DNA of 64,000 nucleotides, taken from assembly GCF_001894925.1 (NCBI RefSeq), contig NZ_BCXD01000006.1, forward strand, positions 62,001 to 126,000. Reading direction: 5' to 3'. Below are positions 35,898 to 45,005 of this stretch, piece after piece. Position 1 is the stretch's first letter. Each line of letters begins with the position of its first letter. This stretch comes from Rhodococcus rhodnii NBRC 100604 (GTDB taxonomy: Bacteria > Actinomycetota > Actinomycetes > Mycobacteriales > Mycobacteriaceae). A program made the translations under genes and the position numbers. A model generated the notes under the pieces. It worked only from the letters and a program-made list of their open reading frames with translations. It was not told the origin of the DNA and searched no databases.

Positions 35898-38426
35898 GTG
35901 GGAACTGTCGAATTTCGGGGTGTGGGGGGTGGCGACGCGCGCGCTGCGTCGGTCCCGCGTCTGCCCGCGGCACCCATCCACCGTCACGCGGTGTGCGAGC
36001 GGCTGAACCGGGCGCGCGACATCGGGGGCGGTACCGCGCTTCTGTCGAGTGTCGCGGGCAGCGGCAAGACGGTGGCCGTGGTGAGCTGGCTGGAATGCAT
36101 CGGCACGCGCGGCCGGACGGTGGCGTGGACGACGCTCGGCGAACAGCACAACGATCCGGTCCTGTTCTGGGACACCGTCGCGGCGTCGGTGGGTGCGCCG
36201 ACGGCGACACCCGATCCGTCGCCGCGTGCTGCCGCGGCGGCGCTGCTGCGGTGGCTCGACGCTACGCCGGGCGAGGTCGTGATCGTGCTCGACGACGCGC
36301 ACGTCCTCCACGACCCGATCACGTTGTCCGCCTTGTCGTTCTTCCTGTCCCGCCTGCCCAAGCCCGTCACGATCGTGGTCGCGGCGCGATTCGACCCGCC
36401 GGTGGCGTGGCCGCAGCTCGACGCGAGCGGCGTGCTGGTCCGAGTGGGCGGCGACAGCCTGCGTTTCACGCGCGACGAGACGCGAGAGTTGTTCGAGGGT
36501 GAGCGAGTTCGCGTGTCGGAGTCCGACGTCGACGAGATCGTCGGTACCACACGCGGCTGGGCCGCGATGGTGCGTTTCGTCCTGTTGCTCTTCGCCGAGA
36601 CCGGAACGCGTCCGGCGGCACTCGATTCGCTCACCGCGTCACGCCGGCCCGTCGCCGCCGACCGCATCGTGGACGAGTTGCTCGCGTCGATGAGTCCGCG
36701 TACGCGCCGATTCCTCGCTGCGACAGCGGTTCCCGACGACTTCACCACCGACTTGGCGGCCGCGCTCGCGGGCCCTCGCGCCGAGCACACCCTCGCCAGG
36801 CTGCTGGCGACGAACTTCCCCATCAGCCGGACCGGAAGCGGGCGGTCCGAGGTGTACCGCTACCACCCGATGATGCGGGCATATCTCCTCGCCGAGTTGA
36901 CCCGCACGATGGGACACGAACGCAGGGCCGCGCTCGACGCGCAGGTCGGCCGGTGGTTCGAGCGCGAGCGGCAGCCCGATCGCGCGCTCGGACACCTCGT
37001 GGCGAGCGGTGATCACGGCGAGATCGCCCGCTGTGTCGCCGAATCGGGCCCGCGTGCCGTGTGGAGCGGGTCGGGCACCGCGTGGCTCCGGGCGCTCGAC
37101 GACGCTCCCGCCGACATCGGCGGAGATCCCTTCGTCCATCTGCTGCGGGCGATGCACGCCGTGCGGCACCGGGAGTTCGGCGGTGCTCGCGCCTTCGTCG
37201 ACATCGCGAACGCCGCGGTCGGATCCGACCTCTGCCCGCCGCACGTCTTCGCGCGGCTGCGGGTGGCGGTGACGCGCGATGTCGAAGGGGCTCTCGGCAT
37301 CCTCGACGCCGGTGACGTGCCGCCCACCGATCGTCCCGACGTCGAGTGCTACGTCGCGCTCGTCGAGGCGAGGACGGATCCGGCCGCCGCGGCGCCGCTG
37401 CTTCACCGTGCTCTCGCGCTGGCGGAACACGTGCGGATCCCGGAGCTCGAACTCGCCGCGCGAGCGCTGCTCGCTGCCGATGCCGGCGCGCACGGCTCGC
37501 TCACCGTCATGGCCGGACGCGCCGAGGCAGCACTGGCCTTCGCAGCGGGAGCCGGGCTCCGGCAGTCCGTCGACGCCGCGCGATCCGGGGCGCTGCTCGC
37601 GCTGCAGCGGTACCTGACGGCAGAGGTGCCCGTACGAGGTGCGGATCCGGCGGCGGACCCCGTCGCGTACGCGCTGGCCGAGCTGGACGGTCTCGCCGAC
37701 AGCGACGACAGAGCCGTTGCGGCGCAGACCATCGCGCGTGCTGCGCGCCGGTCGGCGGAGGGGCCACCCGTGCCCGTGGCGGGGCCGATGCTCGCGCTCG
37801 CGACCACCTGGATGCTGCTGGAGTTGCACGAGCCGGAGCATGCTCGCAGCGTCGTCCGCGCGGCCCACGACCTGTACGGGGACGTCGCCGAGTGCGAGAT
37901 CGGCCGTGCGGCGATCGATGTCGCGTGCGGTCACGCCGGAGACGCCCGCGTGCGTCTCGACTCGGTGCTGACCCGCACCGACCCGTCGCCCTCCCGCGTG
38001 GACGCCCTGGTGCTGCGCGCCGTCGTGCGCGCGGAGGCGGGCGACCGGGTCGGCAGCGACGCGGACATCGAGGCGGCGCTGCTGGCGGCGGAGCCGGAGC
38101 GGCTCGTGCGCCCCTTTCTCGCGGTGAGGGGGGCGATGGCGTTGCTCGACGCCGGCGCGGGTCGCTTCGGGTGTCTCGACGAGTTCGCCGAGACCATCCG
38201 GCATCGTCCCGACGCCGTGCACGCGCGCTCGGCGGTCATCCTCACCGCCGCGGAGACGCGGGTGCTGCGGCAGTTGCCGTCGCCGTGCACCGCGGGCGAG
38301 ATCGCCGCCGTTCTGGGCGTGTCGGTCAACACCGTCAAGACGCATCTGCGCGGAATCTACGGCAAGCTCGGCGCGTCGACGCGGACCGAGGCGGTCGGGG
38401 CTGCACGCGCGATCGGGCTCCTCTGA
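35898..38426 (+). CDS. Large ATP-dependent LuxR regulator (LAL/MalT-like)
   Basis: About 842 residues. Near the N-terminus PRLPAAPIHRHAVCERL leads to a STAND ATPase module with Walker A SSVAGSGKT and Walker B VVIVLDDAH. A long helical, TPR-like region follows. The C-terminus is a LuxR helix-turn-helix (TAAETRVLRQLPS, then GVSVNTVKTHLRGIYGKLG). Such proteins are ligand-activated transcription activators. The start is uncertain: GTG 35898 has GGGAG 6 nt upstream, while ATG 35862 has its GGAAGGAG too close. The frame is open from 35706. Targets may be the neighbouring alkyl sulfatase or sugar importer genes, without direct evidence. Confidence 0.88.
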   Translation: MGTVEFRGVGGGDARAASVPRLPAAPIHRHAVCERLNRARDIGGGTALLSSVAGSGKTVAVVSWLECIGTRGRTVAWTTLGEQHNDPVLFWDTVAASVGAPTATPDPSPRAAAAALLRWLDATPGEVVIVLDDAHVLHDPITLSALSFFLSRLPKPVTIVVAARFDPPVAWPQLDASGVLVRVGGDSLRFTRDETRELFEGERVRVSESDVDEIVGTTRGWAAMVRFVLLLFAETGTRPAALDSLTASRRPVAADRIVDELLASMSPRTRRFLAATAVPDDFTTDLAAALAGPRAEHTLARLLATNFPISRTGSGRSEVYRYHPMMRAYLLAELTRTMGHERRAALDAQVGRWFERERQPDRALGHLVASGDHGEIARCVAESGPRAVWSGSGTAWLRALDDAPADIGGDPFVHLLRAMHAVRHREFGGARAFVDIANAAVGSDLCPPHVFARLRVAVTRDVEGALGILDAGDVPPTDRPDVECYVALVEARTDPAAAAPLLHRALALAEHVRIPELELAARALLAADAGAHGSLTVMAGRAEAALAFAAGAGLRQSVDAARSGALLALQRYLTAEVPVRGADPAADPVAYALAELDGLADSDDRAVAAQTIARAARRSAEGPPVPVAGPMLALATTWMLLELHEPEHARSVVRAAHDLYGDVAECEIGRAAIDVACGHAGDARVRLDSVLTRTDPSPSRVDALVLRAVVRAEAGDRVGSDADIEAALLAAEPERLVRPFLAVRGAMALLDAGAGRFGCLDEFAETIRHRPDAVHARSAVILTAAETRVLRQLPSPCTAGEIAAVLGVSVNTVKTHLRGIYGKLGASTRTEAVGAARAIGLL

Positions 38427-38543
38427 TCGTGCACGGGCACCGCAGGTGTGCCGCAGTCGTCGCGAAGCGCCGGTTCACCACGAACGGGTGAAGTGTGGGA
38501 GCGCAGGCCGATGCGACGATCGATGAGACGGAAGGAGGACGCG

Positions 38544-38768
38544 ATGCCCGAAACGTGGCCGCAGCGCGTCCGGTACGCGTTCTCGATCTCGGGAGACCTC
38601 TCCGAGCGCGCGCTCTCGGTGTTCCCCGAACTGAGCGTCTCGGACGTCCCCGGGCCCTACACGATGCTGTACGGGCCGGTGGCAGGGCCCTCCGAACTCC
38701 GTGGGCTGCTCGCTCGATTCGACAGTCTCGGGCTCGTCGTCGTCGAGATGCGGCGGCTCCCCGACTGA
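38544..38768 (+). CDS. Small conserved-looking protein of unknown function
   Basis: A 74-residue protein starting MPETWPQRVRYAFSISGDLS, preceded by GGAAGGAGGA, an excellent ribosome-binding site. It has an alternating beta/alpha pattern and ends VVVEMRRLPD, which suggests a compact ferredoxin-like fold. It follows the LuxR gene by 117 nt on the same strand. I do not recognise the family. Confidence 0.7.
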   Translation: MPETWPQRVRYAFSISGDLSERALSVFPELSVSDVPGPYTMLYGPVAGPSELRGLLARFDSLGLVVVEMRRLPD

Positions 38769-38796
38769 CCCGTCTCGCCGGGCCCCGGCAGGAGCA

Positions 38797-40614
38797 TCAC
38801 GGTGTGACGATGGCGAACCGGGGATCGGGAGTGACGAGCAGCGCGAGCAGCCTGCCGAAGACGTCCTCGTCGCCCGCGACGGTGATGTCGCCGAGTCCCT
38901 GGCCCGAGAGGGCGCCGAGCAGTTGCCGTTTCGACAGCGTGAGCGTCGCGTCGGAGGTTCCCGTGATCGGGGCCTCGGGCCGGTCGGTGCGGTGCGTGAG
39001 TGCCCCGTTCGACAGCGTCAGCCGGACCCGCGAGTCGTCGTCGGTGACGTTCCAGTCCATCGTGAAGTCCGACTCGGCGGCCTTCGGGCCGTCCACCTGC
39101 ACGGCCAGCGAGTCGATGATCATGTCGACGGTGAGGGCCGTGACGATTCCGGAGCCCGCCGTGTCGATGTCGGTCGGTGTGGGCCCGCCGCGCAGTTCCT
39201 GGGCACCGACGAGGAAGAAGTTGCGTCACGGGCCGTTCTCGGCGCCGTGCCCGAGCCGGGTGTAGACCTCCGCGAGCGCCGACTTCGCCTCGGTGTGGGC
39301 AGGATCGGCGAAGACGGCGTGATCGAGCAGTGTCGCAGCGAAGCGCAGATCCCCCGCCGCCGCGTACTCGCGTGCCTTCGCGACGAGCGCGTCGACACCG
39401 CCGTAGTCGGCGGCGTACCGCTTCGCCCGCTCGACGGGCGGATGCTCCCACAGGTGCGCGGGATTGCCGTCGAACCAGCCCATGTACCGCTGGTAGACCG
39501 CCTTGACGTTGTGGCTCAGCGAGCCGTAGTAGCCGCGATTCGCCCAGACGTCGTCGAGGCTCGGGTGCAGTGTCAGCCGCTCCGCGATCTCCGGTCCCGT
39601 CCACCCTTCGTTGATCATCCGCAGCGTCTGATCGTGAAGGTACGCGTACATGTCTCGCTGACTCGTGAGCCAGCCCGTCCACTCGTCGCGGCCCCACGTC
39701 GGCCAGTGATGCGACGCGAACGCGACGTCGGCGTCACCCGCGAACATCGCGACCGCCTCGTCGAGATAGCGTGCCCACACCCGGGTGTCGCGTACGAGCG
39801 CGCCCCGCAGCGTGAGGACGTTGTGCATGTTGTGAGTCGCGTTCTCCGCCATGCAGAGTGCGCGCCGATCCGGGAACAGGAAGTTCATCTCGGCGGGTGC
39901 CTCGGTGCCCGGCGTGAGCTGGAAGACGATGCGGACGCCGTCGATCACCTCCTCCTGCCCCGTGTGCGTGACGTCGAGCGTCGGCGGCACGAGCGAGACG
40001 GTGCCGACCGACGTCGTCATGCCGAGCCCGCAGCCGATCTGCCCCGCCGGACCCTTCTCGAGCCCCGCGCCGTACATGAAGATCGAGCGTCGCGTCATCG
40101 CGTTGCCCGCGTAGACGTTCTCGCTCACGGCATGTTCGAGGAAGCCCACCGGCGCCACGATGGGGACGCCGTCCCCCTCGGGCAGGACGCCGCGCGCACC
40201 ACCGAAATGGTCGACGTGCGAGTGCGTGTAGATCAGCCCGGTGACCGGCCGCTCGCCGCGGTGGCGCCGGTAGAGCGCGAGAGCCGCCGCGGCGGTCTCG
40301 GTCGAGATGAGCGGATCGATCACGATCACGCCCTCGGTGCCCTCGACGAGGGGCATGTTGGACAGGTCGAGGCCCCGCACCTGAAAGATTCCGTCGGTGA
40401 CCTCGAACAACCCCTGCTCCGAGCACAGCTGCCCCTGCCGCCACAGGCTCGGATTCGCGGTGGGCGGGCACTGCCCGGCCATGAAGCCGTAGGCGTCGGC
40501 ATCCCACACGGTGCGTCCGCCGGCACCCGTCACGACGGGCGGATCGAGCGCGGCGACGAAACCGCGTTTCGCGTCGTCGAAGTCGGTCGTGTCGTCGAAA
40601 TCGAGTTGCGTCAT
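38797..40614 (-). pseudogene. Alkyl sulfatase (SdsA/BDS1-type) interrupted by an in-frame TGA
   Basis: A metallo-beta-lactamase-fold alkyl sulfatase, releasing sulfate from alkyl sulfates. The zinc motif THSHVDHFGG is intact, as are the C-terminal helical region and the SCP2-like domain. At 39226-39228 a TGA interrupts the frame in HGAENGP-stop-RNFFLVGAQELR, where family members carry Trp (TGG). The sequence reads on in the same frame to 38797. Intact length would be 605 codons. The stop leaves a 462-residue product (40614 to 39226) lacking the SCP2-like domain. GAGGAG precedes the ATG. Likely a recent nonsense mutation or a sequencing error. Confidence 0.82.
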
Positions 40615-40820
40615 GATGCTCCTCGTCGGTTGTGTCGGCTCCAGGAGCCATCCTCGCCGGGGAGCGATCGGTACGTGCGGCGAATCGCGCGGAACGGCAC
40701 CGCACGCCGCCACCGGGCGGCCCCAAAATCGCATGTGTCGTGCGCCACAGTATGCTCCTGTCGACACGACGGGGGTGAGTTCTCGAGTTCGGAGAGCCCA
40801 CCAGTGCATACGGAGGGTTC

Positions 40821-42092
40821 ATGGTGCAGATTTCCACATTCGCGCGGCGTGCCGCGGTCGTCGCGACGGCGGCGTCGATGGTCACGCTCGCTGCGTGCTC
40901 GAACGGCGGTGACTCCGGCGACGCGGCCGGCGAGAACGTCGACGGACGCGGCCCCATCACGTTCGCGATGGGCAAGAACGACACCGACAAGCTCCTGCCC
41001 GTCATCGAGGCGTGGAACGCGGAGCATCCGGACGAGCAGGTCGAGCTCTCGGAGCTGCCCGGTGAGGCGGACGACCAGCGCGAGCGCCTCGTGCAGTCGC
41101 TGCAGGCCGGCAACACCGACTACGACGTCATGGCGCTCGACGTCACGTGGACGGCGGAGTTCGCGGCGAACGGCTGGCTCCAGCCGCTCGACGGCGACCT
41201 CGCGATCGACACCTCCGGGCTGCTCCCGGCGACCGTCGAGAGCGCGACCTACCGCGACGTCCTCTACGCGGGCCCGCAGAACACCAACGCCCAGTTGCTG
41301 TACTACCGCACGGATCTGCTGCCCGAGGCGCCCGCCGACTGGGCCGCACTCACCGGCGCGTGCCAGACGGCGACCGAACGGAACGTCGACTGCCTCGCGA
41401 CGCAGCTCAAGCAGTACGAGGGCCTGACGGTCGCGACGACGCAGTTCGTCAACTCGTGGGGCGGCGAGGTCGTCGGCTCCGACGGCTCGACCCCGGAGAT
41501 CGACTCCGACCAGGCGAAGGCCGGACTGCAGGCGCTCGTCGACGCGTACGAGGGCGGCCAGATCCCGGCCCGCGCGACCGGATTCACCGAAGAGGAGACG
41601 AACTTCGCGTTCGTCGGCGGTGAGACGCTGTTCGCCTACAACTGGCCCTACATGTACTCGAACGCAGAGGACGAGGGCTCGGAGGTCGCGGGCAATGTCG
41701 CCGTCGCACCGATCGTCGGACCGAACGGACCGGGCGCGTCGACGCTCGGCGGCTACAACAACGGCATCAACGTGAACTCCGAGTTCAAGGCGACCGCACG
41801 CGACTTCATCGAGTTCGTCCAGAACCCGGAGAACCAGGCGTCGTTCGCGGAGGCGTCGTTCCCGCCCGTCCTCGCCTCGGTCTACGACGATCCCGCACTC
41901 GTCGAGGCCCAGCCCTACCTGCCGGCACTGAAGACGGCGCTCGAGAACGCCGTTCCGCGGCCGGTGACGCCGTACTACGCTGCCGTGAGCAAGGCGATCC
42001 AGGACAACGCCTATGCTGCGATCACCGGTGGCAAGTCCGTCGATCAGGCGGTCGCCGACATGTCGGCTGCGATCACGTCGGCCGCCGGCTGA
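40821..42092 (+). CDS. LpqY-like sugar-binding lipoprotein
   Basis: A 423-residue extracytoplasmic solute-binding protein (family 1) with a lipoprotein signal ending VTLAACSN. Conserved segments include DVMALDVTWTAEFAANGWLQ and NWPYMYSNA. With the two permeases downstream and a SugC-type ATPase at 34542 it matches the mycobacterial LpqY-SugABC importer, which recycles trehalose released from trehalose monomycolate. Trehalose is therefore the leading substrate, but this is family inference. GGAGGG precedes the ATG. It is divergent from the alkyl sulfatase gene. Confidence 0.88.
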   Translation: MVQISTFARRAAVVATAASMVTLAACSNGGDSGDAAGENVDGRGPITFAMGKNDTDKLLPVIEAWNAEHPDEQVELSELPGEADDQRERLVQSLQAGNTDYDVMALDVTWTAEFAANGWLQPLDGDLAIDTSGLLPATVESATYRDVLYAGPQNTNAQLLYYRTDLLPEAPADWAALTGACQTATERNVDCLATQLKQYEGLTVATTQFVNSWGGEVVGSDGSTPEIDSDQAKAGLQALVDAYEGGQIPARATGFTEEETNFAFVGGETLFAYNWPYMYSNAEDEGSEVAGNVAVAPIVGPNGPGASTLGGYNNGINVNSEFKATARDFIEFVQNPENQASFAEASFPPVLASVYDDPALVEAQPYLPALKTALENAVPRPVTPYYAAVSKAIQDNAYAAITGGKSVDQAVADMSAAITSAAG

Positions 42093-42147
42093 ATTTCGCA
42101 GTCCGCATGACGGTCTCGTGACCACGAGGCGCAGTAGGGGGTAGTCG

Positions 42148-43125
42148 ATGGAGGATCGGGCCGGCTCCGGCCGTTCCCGGGTGCTCGCGGTGAAAAGCAA
42201 CCGCAGGGCCTTCTGGCTCGTGGCACCCACGATGGCGATTCTCGCCGTCGTCATCGGCTACCCCGTCCTGCGGGCCGTCTATCTGTCGTTCCAGGCGGAA
42301 CGCGGGATCAACGAGGACACGGGGCGTTTCGAGGCCGGGGGCTTCGCGGGCTTCGATCACTACCTCATGTGGCTCACGCAGCGATGCGGCGACGTCACGT
42401 GCCCGCCCGGCACGCTGGGCGCCGACTTCTGGCCCGCGGTCGGCACGACGTTCTTCTTCGCGGTCGTCACCGTCTCCATCGAGGCGTGCCTCGGGCTGTG
42501 GATGGCGATCGTCATGAGCCGCAGCTTCTTCGGCCGCTCGATGCTCCGGGCGAGTGTGCTCATCCCGTGGGCGATCCCCACCGCGGTGACGGCGAAACTG
42601 TGGTTCTTCATCTTCTCCGAGAACGGCATCGCCAACAAGATGCTCGGCACCGACATCGCGTGGACGACGGACCCGTGGGCGTCGCGATTCGCAGTGATCA
42701 TCGCGGACGTGTGGAAGACGGCGCCGTTCATGGCGCTGCTCATCCTCGCGGGCCTGCAGATGATCCCGAAGGACACCTACGAGGCCGCGCGCGTCGACGG
42801 CGCGTCCGCGTGGCAGCGATTCACCCAGATCACGCTGCCGCTCGTGAAACCCGCACTCATGGTGGCGATTCTGTTCCGGACGCTCGACGTCCTCCGGATG
42901 TACGACCTCCCCGCGATCCTCAGCGGCACCAGCGGCTCGACGCCCACGACGACCGTCTCGATCCTCGTCGTCGCCGACATGCGGGCCGGCAACTTCAACA
43001 GCGCGTCCGCCCTCTCGACGCTCGTGTTCCTCATGATCTTCGCCGTCGCGTTCGTGATGGTGAAGTTCCTGGGCGCCAACGCCGTCCGGACCCAGGAGAA
43101 CCAGCGGAAGGGAGCGAGCCTGTGA
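42148..43125 (+). CDS. SugA-like sugar ABC permease
   Basis: A 325-residue MalF-type permease with about six membrane helices. The cytoplasmic coupling motif is EAARVDGASAWQRFTQITLP. It begins 55 nt after the binding protein, a gap containing a small CTCGT/ACGAG hairpin. Its stop overlaps the sugB-like GTG. Functions as a heterodimer with the next protein. Confidence 0.92.
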   Translation: MEDRAGSGRSRVLAVKSNRRAFWLVAPTMAILAVVIGYPVLRAVYLSFQAERGINEDTGRFEAGGFAGFDHYLMWLTQRCGDVTCPPGTLGADFWPAVGTTFFFAVVTVSIEACLGLWMAIVMSRSFFGRSMLRASVLIPWAIPTAVTAKLWFFIFSENGIANKMLGTDIAWTTDPWASRFAVIIADVWKTAPFMALLILAGLQMIPKDTYEAARVDGASAWQRFTQITLPLVKPALMVAILFRTLDVLRMYDLPAILSGTSGSTPTTTVSILVVADMRAGNFNSASALSTLVFLMIFAVAFVMVKFLGANAVRTQENQRKGASL

Positions 43126-44036
43126 CCGTCACCGGCCGTCACCGCGCGCCCGAGGCGCCCGGCGCCGACGAGCAGAGCCCGCGCCGTCCGTTGCGCGCAC
43201 CGCGTCCGCGACTCGGCCCCACCGTTCGCACGTACATCGGTGTCGTCGTGATCCTCGTGTGGGGGCTCGCGCCGTTCTACTGGATGGTCGTCACGGCGTT
43301 CCGCGACATCGCCCACACCTTCGACACGACTCCGTGGCCGACGCACGTCACGCTCGACAACTTCCGTGAGGCGCTCGCGACCGACAAGGGCAACGACTTC
43401 CTCGGCGCCATCGTCAACAGCCTCGTGATCGGCGCCGTCACGACGTTCGTGGCGCTGCTGCTGGGCATCTTCACGTCGTATGCGCTCGCGCGCATCGACT
43501 TCCGCGGCAAGTACGTCGTGACGGGTGTCGTCCTCGCCGCGTCGATGTTCCCGGGCGTCGCGCTCGTGACGCCGCTGTTCCAGCTGTTCGGCGACCTGAA
43601 CTGGATCGGGCAGTACCAGGCCCTGATCATCCCGAACATCTCGTTCGTGCTGCCGCTGACGATCTACACGCTGACGGCGTTCATGGCCGATCTGCCGTGG
43701 GAACTCGAGGAGGCGGCACGTGTCGACGGCGCGACCCGCGCGCAGGCGTTCCGGCTCGTGATCCTGCCGCTCGCGGCGCCCGCCCTGTTCACGACGGCGA
43801 TCCTCGCGTTCATCGCGACGTGGAACGAGTTCATGCTGGCGAGTCAGCTGTCGAACCGCGCGACCGAGCCCGTCACCGTCGCGATCGCGCGGTTCACGGG
43901 CGTCGACGCGTACTCGCAGCCCTACACCGCGATCATGGCGGCGGGCACGATCGTCACGATCCCGCTCGTCATCATGGTGCTCGTGTTCCAGCGCCGGATC
44001 GTCTCGGGTCTCACGGCCGGCGGAGTCAAGAGCTGA
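43122..44036 (+). CDS. SugB-like sugar ABC permease
   Basis: A 304-residue MalG-type permease. A charged N-terminal tail rich in Pro and Arg precedes six helices, and the coupling motif is EEAARVDGATRAQAFRLVILP. The GTG overlaps the sugA stop (GTGA). Where mycobacteria have sugC next, a 65-residue membrane peptide follows here, sharing one base with the stop. Confidence 0.92.
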   Translation: MTVTGRHRAPEAPGADEQSPRRPLRAPRPRLGPTVRTYIGVVVILVWGLAPFYWMVVTAFRDIAHTFDTTPWPTHVTLDNFREALATDKGNDFLGAIVNSLVIGAVTTFVALLLGIFTSYALARIDFRGKYVVTGVVLAASMFPGVALVTPLFQLFGDLNWIGQYQALIIPNISFVLPLTIYTLTAFMADLPWELEEAARVDGATRAQAFRLVILPLAAPALFTTAILAFIATWNEFMLASQLSNRATEPVTVAIARFTGVDAYSQPYTAIMAAGTIVTIPLVIMVLVFQRRIVSGLTAGGVKS

Positions 44037-44233
44037 TGCCCGAGCCGGGACAGCAGCGCGTCCGCCACCACCTCGAACTGCTCATCGGGCTGTTCGGCTT
44101 CTTCTCGGTGATCGCGTTCGTCGCCGCCGTCGCGGAACTGCTGCGCGACGATCCGGGCGTCGGGCCCGCGCTCGTCCTCGCGGCGTTCCTGCTGGCGACG
44201 GCACTCGCGGTGCGGGCCCGCGCCCGACGCTGA
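44036..44233 (+). CDS. Small two-helix membrane peptide after sugB
   Basis: A 65-residue peptide with two hydrophobic helices (about residues 14-36 and 43-60) and an Arg-rich end. Its ATG shares a base with the sugB stop (TGATG), so it is translationally coupled to the importer. It occupies the place where sugC would be expected. The function is unknown; it may be an accessory subunit. Confidence 0.72.
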   Translation: MPEPGQQRVRHHLELLIGLFGFFSVIAFVAAVAELLRDDPGVGPALVLAAFLLATALAVRARARR

Positions 44234-44236
44234 TCG

Positions 44237-44770
44237 TCAGCCGCGTCCCGGCACGATCTCGACGGTGCCGGTGCACACGGCGTTCTGCGGATTGAACCAC
44301 CACCATCCCGCACCGGTCTGCACCGTGACGGTGACGTCTACGCTGCCTGTCCCGGTCCACGCGCGGTTCACGGGAATGCCCGGCTTCTGCTTCCACGCCT
44401 CCTCGTCGCTGAAACTCTGGCCCGACGCGCCCGTCGTGGTGTTGTGCCAGTCGACGATCACGCGCGTGCCGTACCAGTCCGGCCCGAGGTGCGGGAACAG
44501 CCCGGCGGGCGGGTTGGGCAGCGTGTTGTCGCCGCTGAGCAGCAGCGACGGTTCGAGCCCGTCGCCGCCCGGAGGCAGCGACTCGCCGGACGAGGCCGTC
44601 ACGGTCCAGGTGAACTGCGGCGCCCAGAACAGTGGGTTCGCGCTGCCGCACGTCATGGTGGTGGACGTCGGCTGGGCGTGGGCGGTGCCGGCGCCGACGA
44701 GGGCGGCGGTACCCATCGCGGCTGCGGCGAGGGTGGCGACGAGGCCACGCCGGATCGCTGCGGTGCTCAT
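44237..44770 (-). CDS. Secreted protein of unknown function
   Basis: A 177-residue protein with a typical Sec signal peptide (about 32 residues ending in AHA before QPTS). The mature part has one early and one late cysteine (TMTCGSANPLF and NAVCTGTVEIV), which could form a disulfide, and a Trp-rich AGWWWFNPQN segment. AGGAG lies 5 nt before the ATG. It ends 3 nt from the convergent membrane peptide. Its 5' region is shared with the divergent PBP gene. No family recognised. Confidence 0.82.
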   Translation of the reverse strand: MSTAAIRRGLVATLAAAAMGTAALVGAGTAHAQPTSTTMTCGSANPLFWAPQFTWTVTASSGESLPPGGDGLEPSLLLSGDNTLPNPPAGLFPHLGPDWYGTRVIVDWHNTTTGASGQSFSDEEAWKQKPGIPVNRAWTGTGSVDVTVTVQTGAGWWWFNPQNAVCTGTVEIVPGRG

Positions 44771-44792
44771 GGTGGCTCCTGTCGATTGCGGT

Positions 44793-44907
44793 GTCACGTT
44801 CTGTATCGGCCGGTGTGCCACGAGTGTCACACGTCACCGTTGCGTGTCACCGCACGCGAAAGTTGTACTGCCGTACCGCTCTTCCGGTCCTGTGACCTTT
44901 GGGTCAC
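44793..44907. promoter_or_regulatory. Cluster of GTCAC sites between divergent genes
   Basis: Four GTCAC pentamers in direct orientation begin at 44793, 44826, 44833 and 44846. A fifth and sixth form the inverted repeat GTGACC-TTTG-GGTCAC at 44892-44907. This is in the 235-nt region between the secreted protein and the PBP and suggests a multi-site regulator. GTCACA-type repeats are reported for MtrA in mycobacteria. Confidence 0.4.
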
Positions 44908-45005
44908 GGGGCGGGCAATTCCCCCTGCCGGGGGTGGGGTCGGTGTCATGATCGTCGGCGAGCCGACCGGACGGGCATCCGATGCCCGAGTGGGGAGCGA
45001 CCTTC

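Noticed and set aside
38797-39123. A separate 108-residue SCP2-like protein
   Set aside because: The frame is continuous with the alkyl sulfatase above the TGA at 39226, and the residues before 39123 continue the family sequence, so it is the severed C-terminal domain.
44892-44907. Possible CRP/GlxR site in GTGACC-TTTG-GGTCAC
   Set aside because: The spacing between TGTGA and TCAC is 8 nt rather than the 6 of CRP-type sites, so it was listed only as part of the GTCAC cluster.
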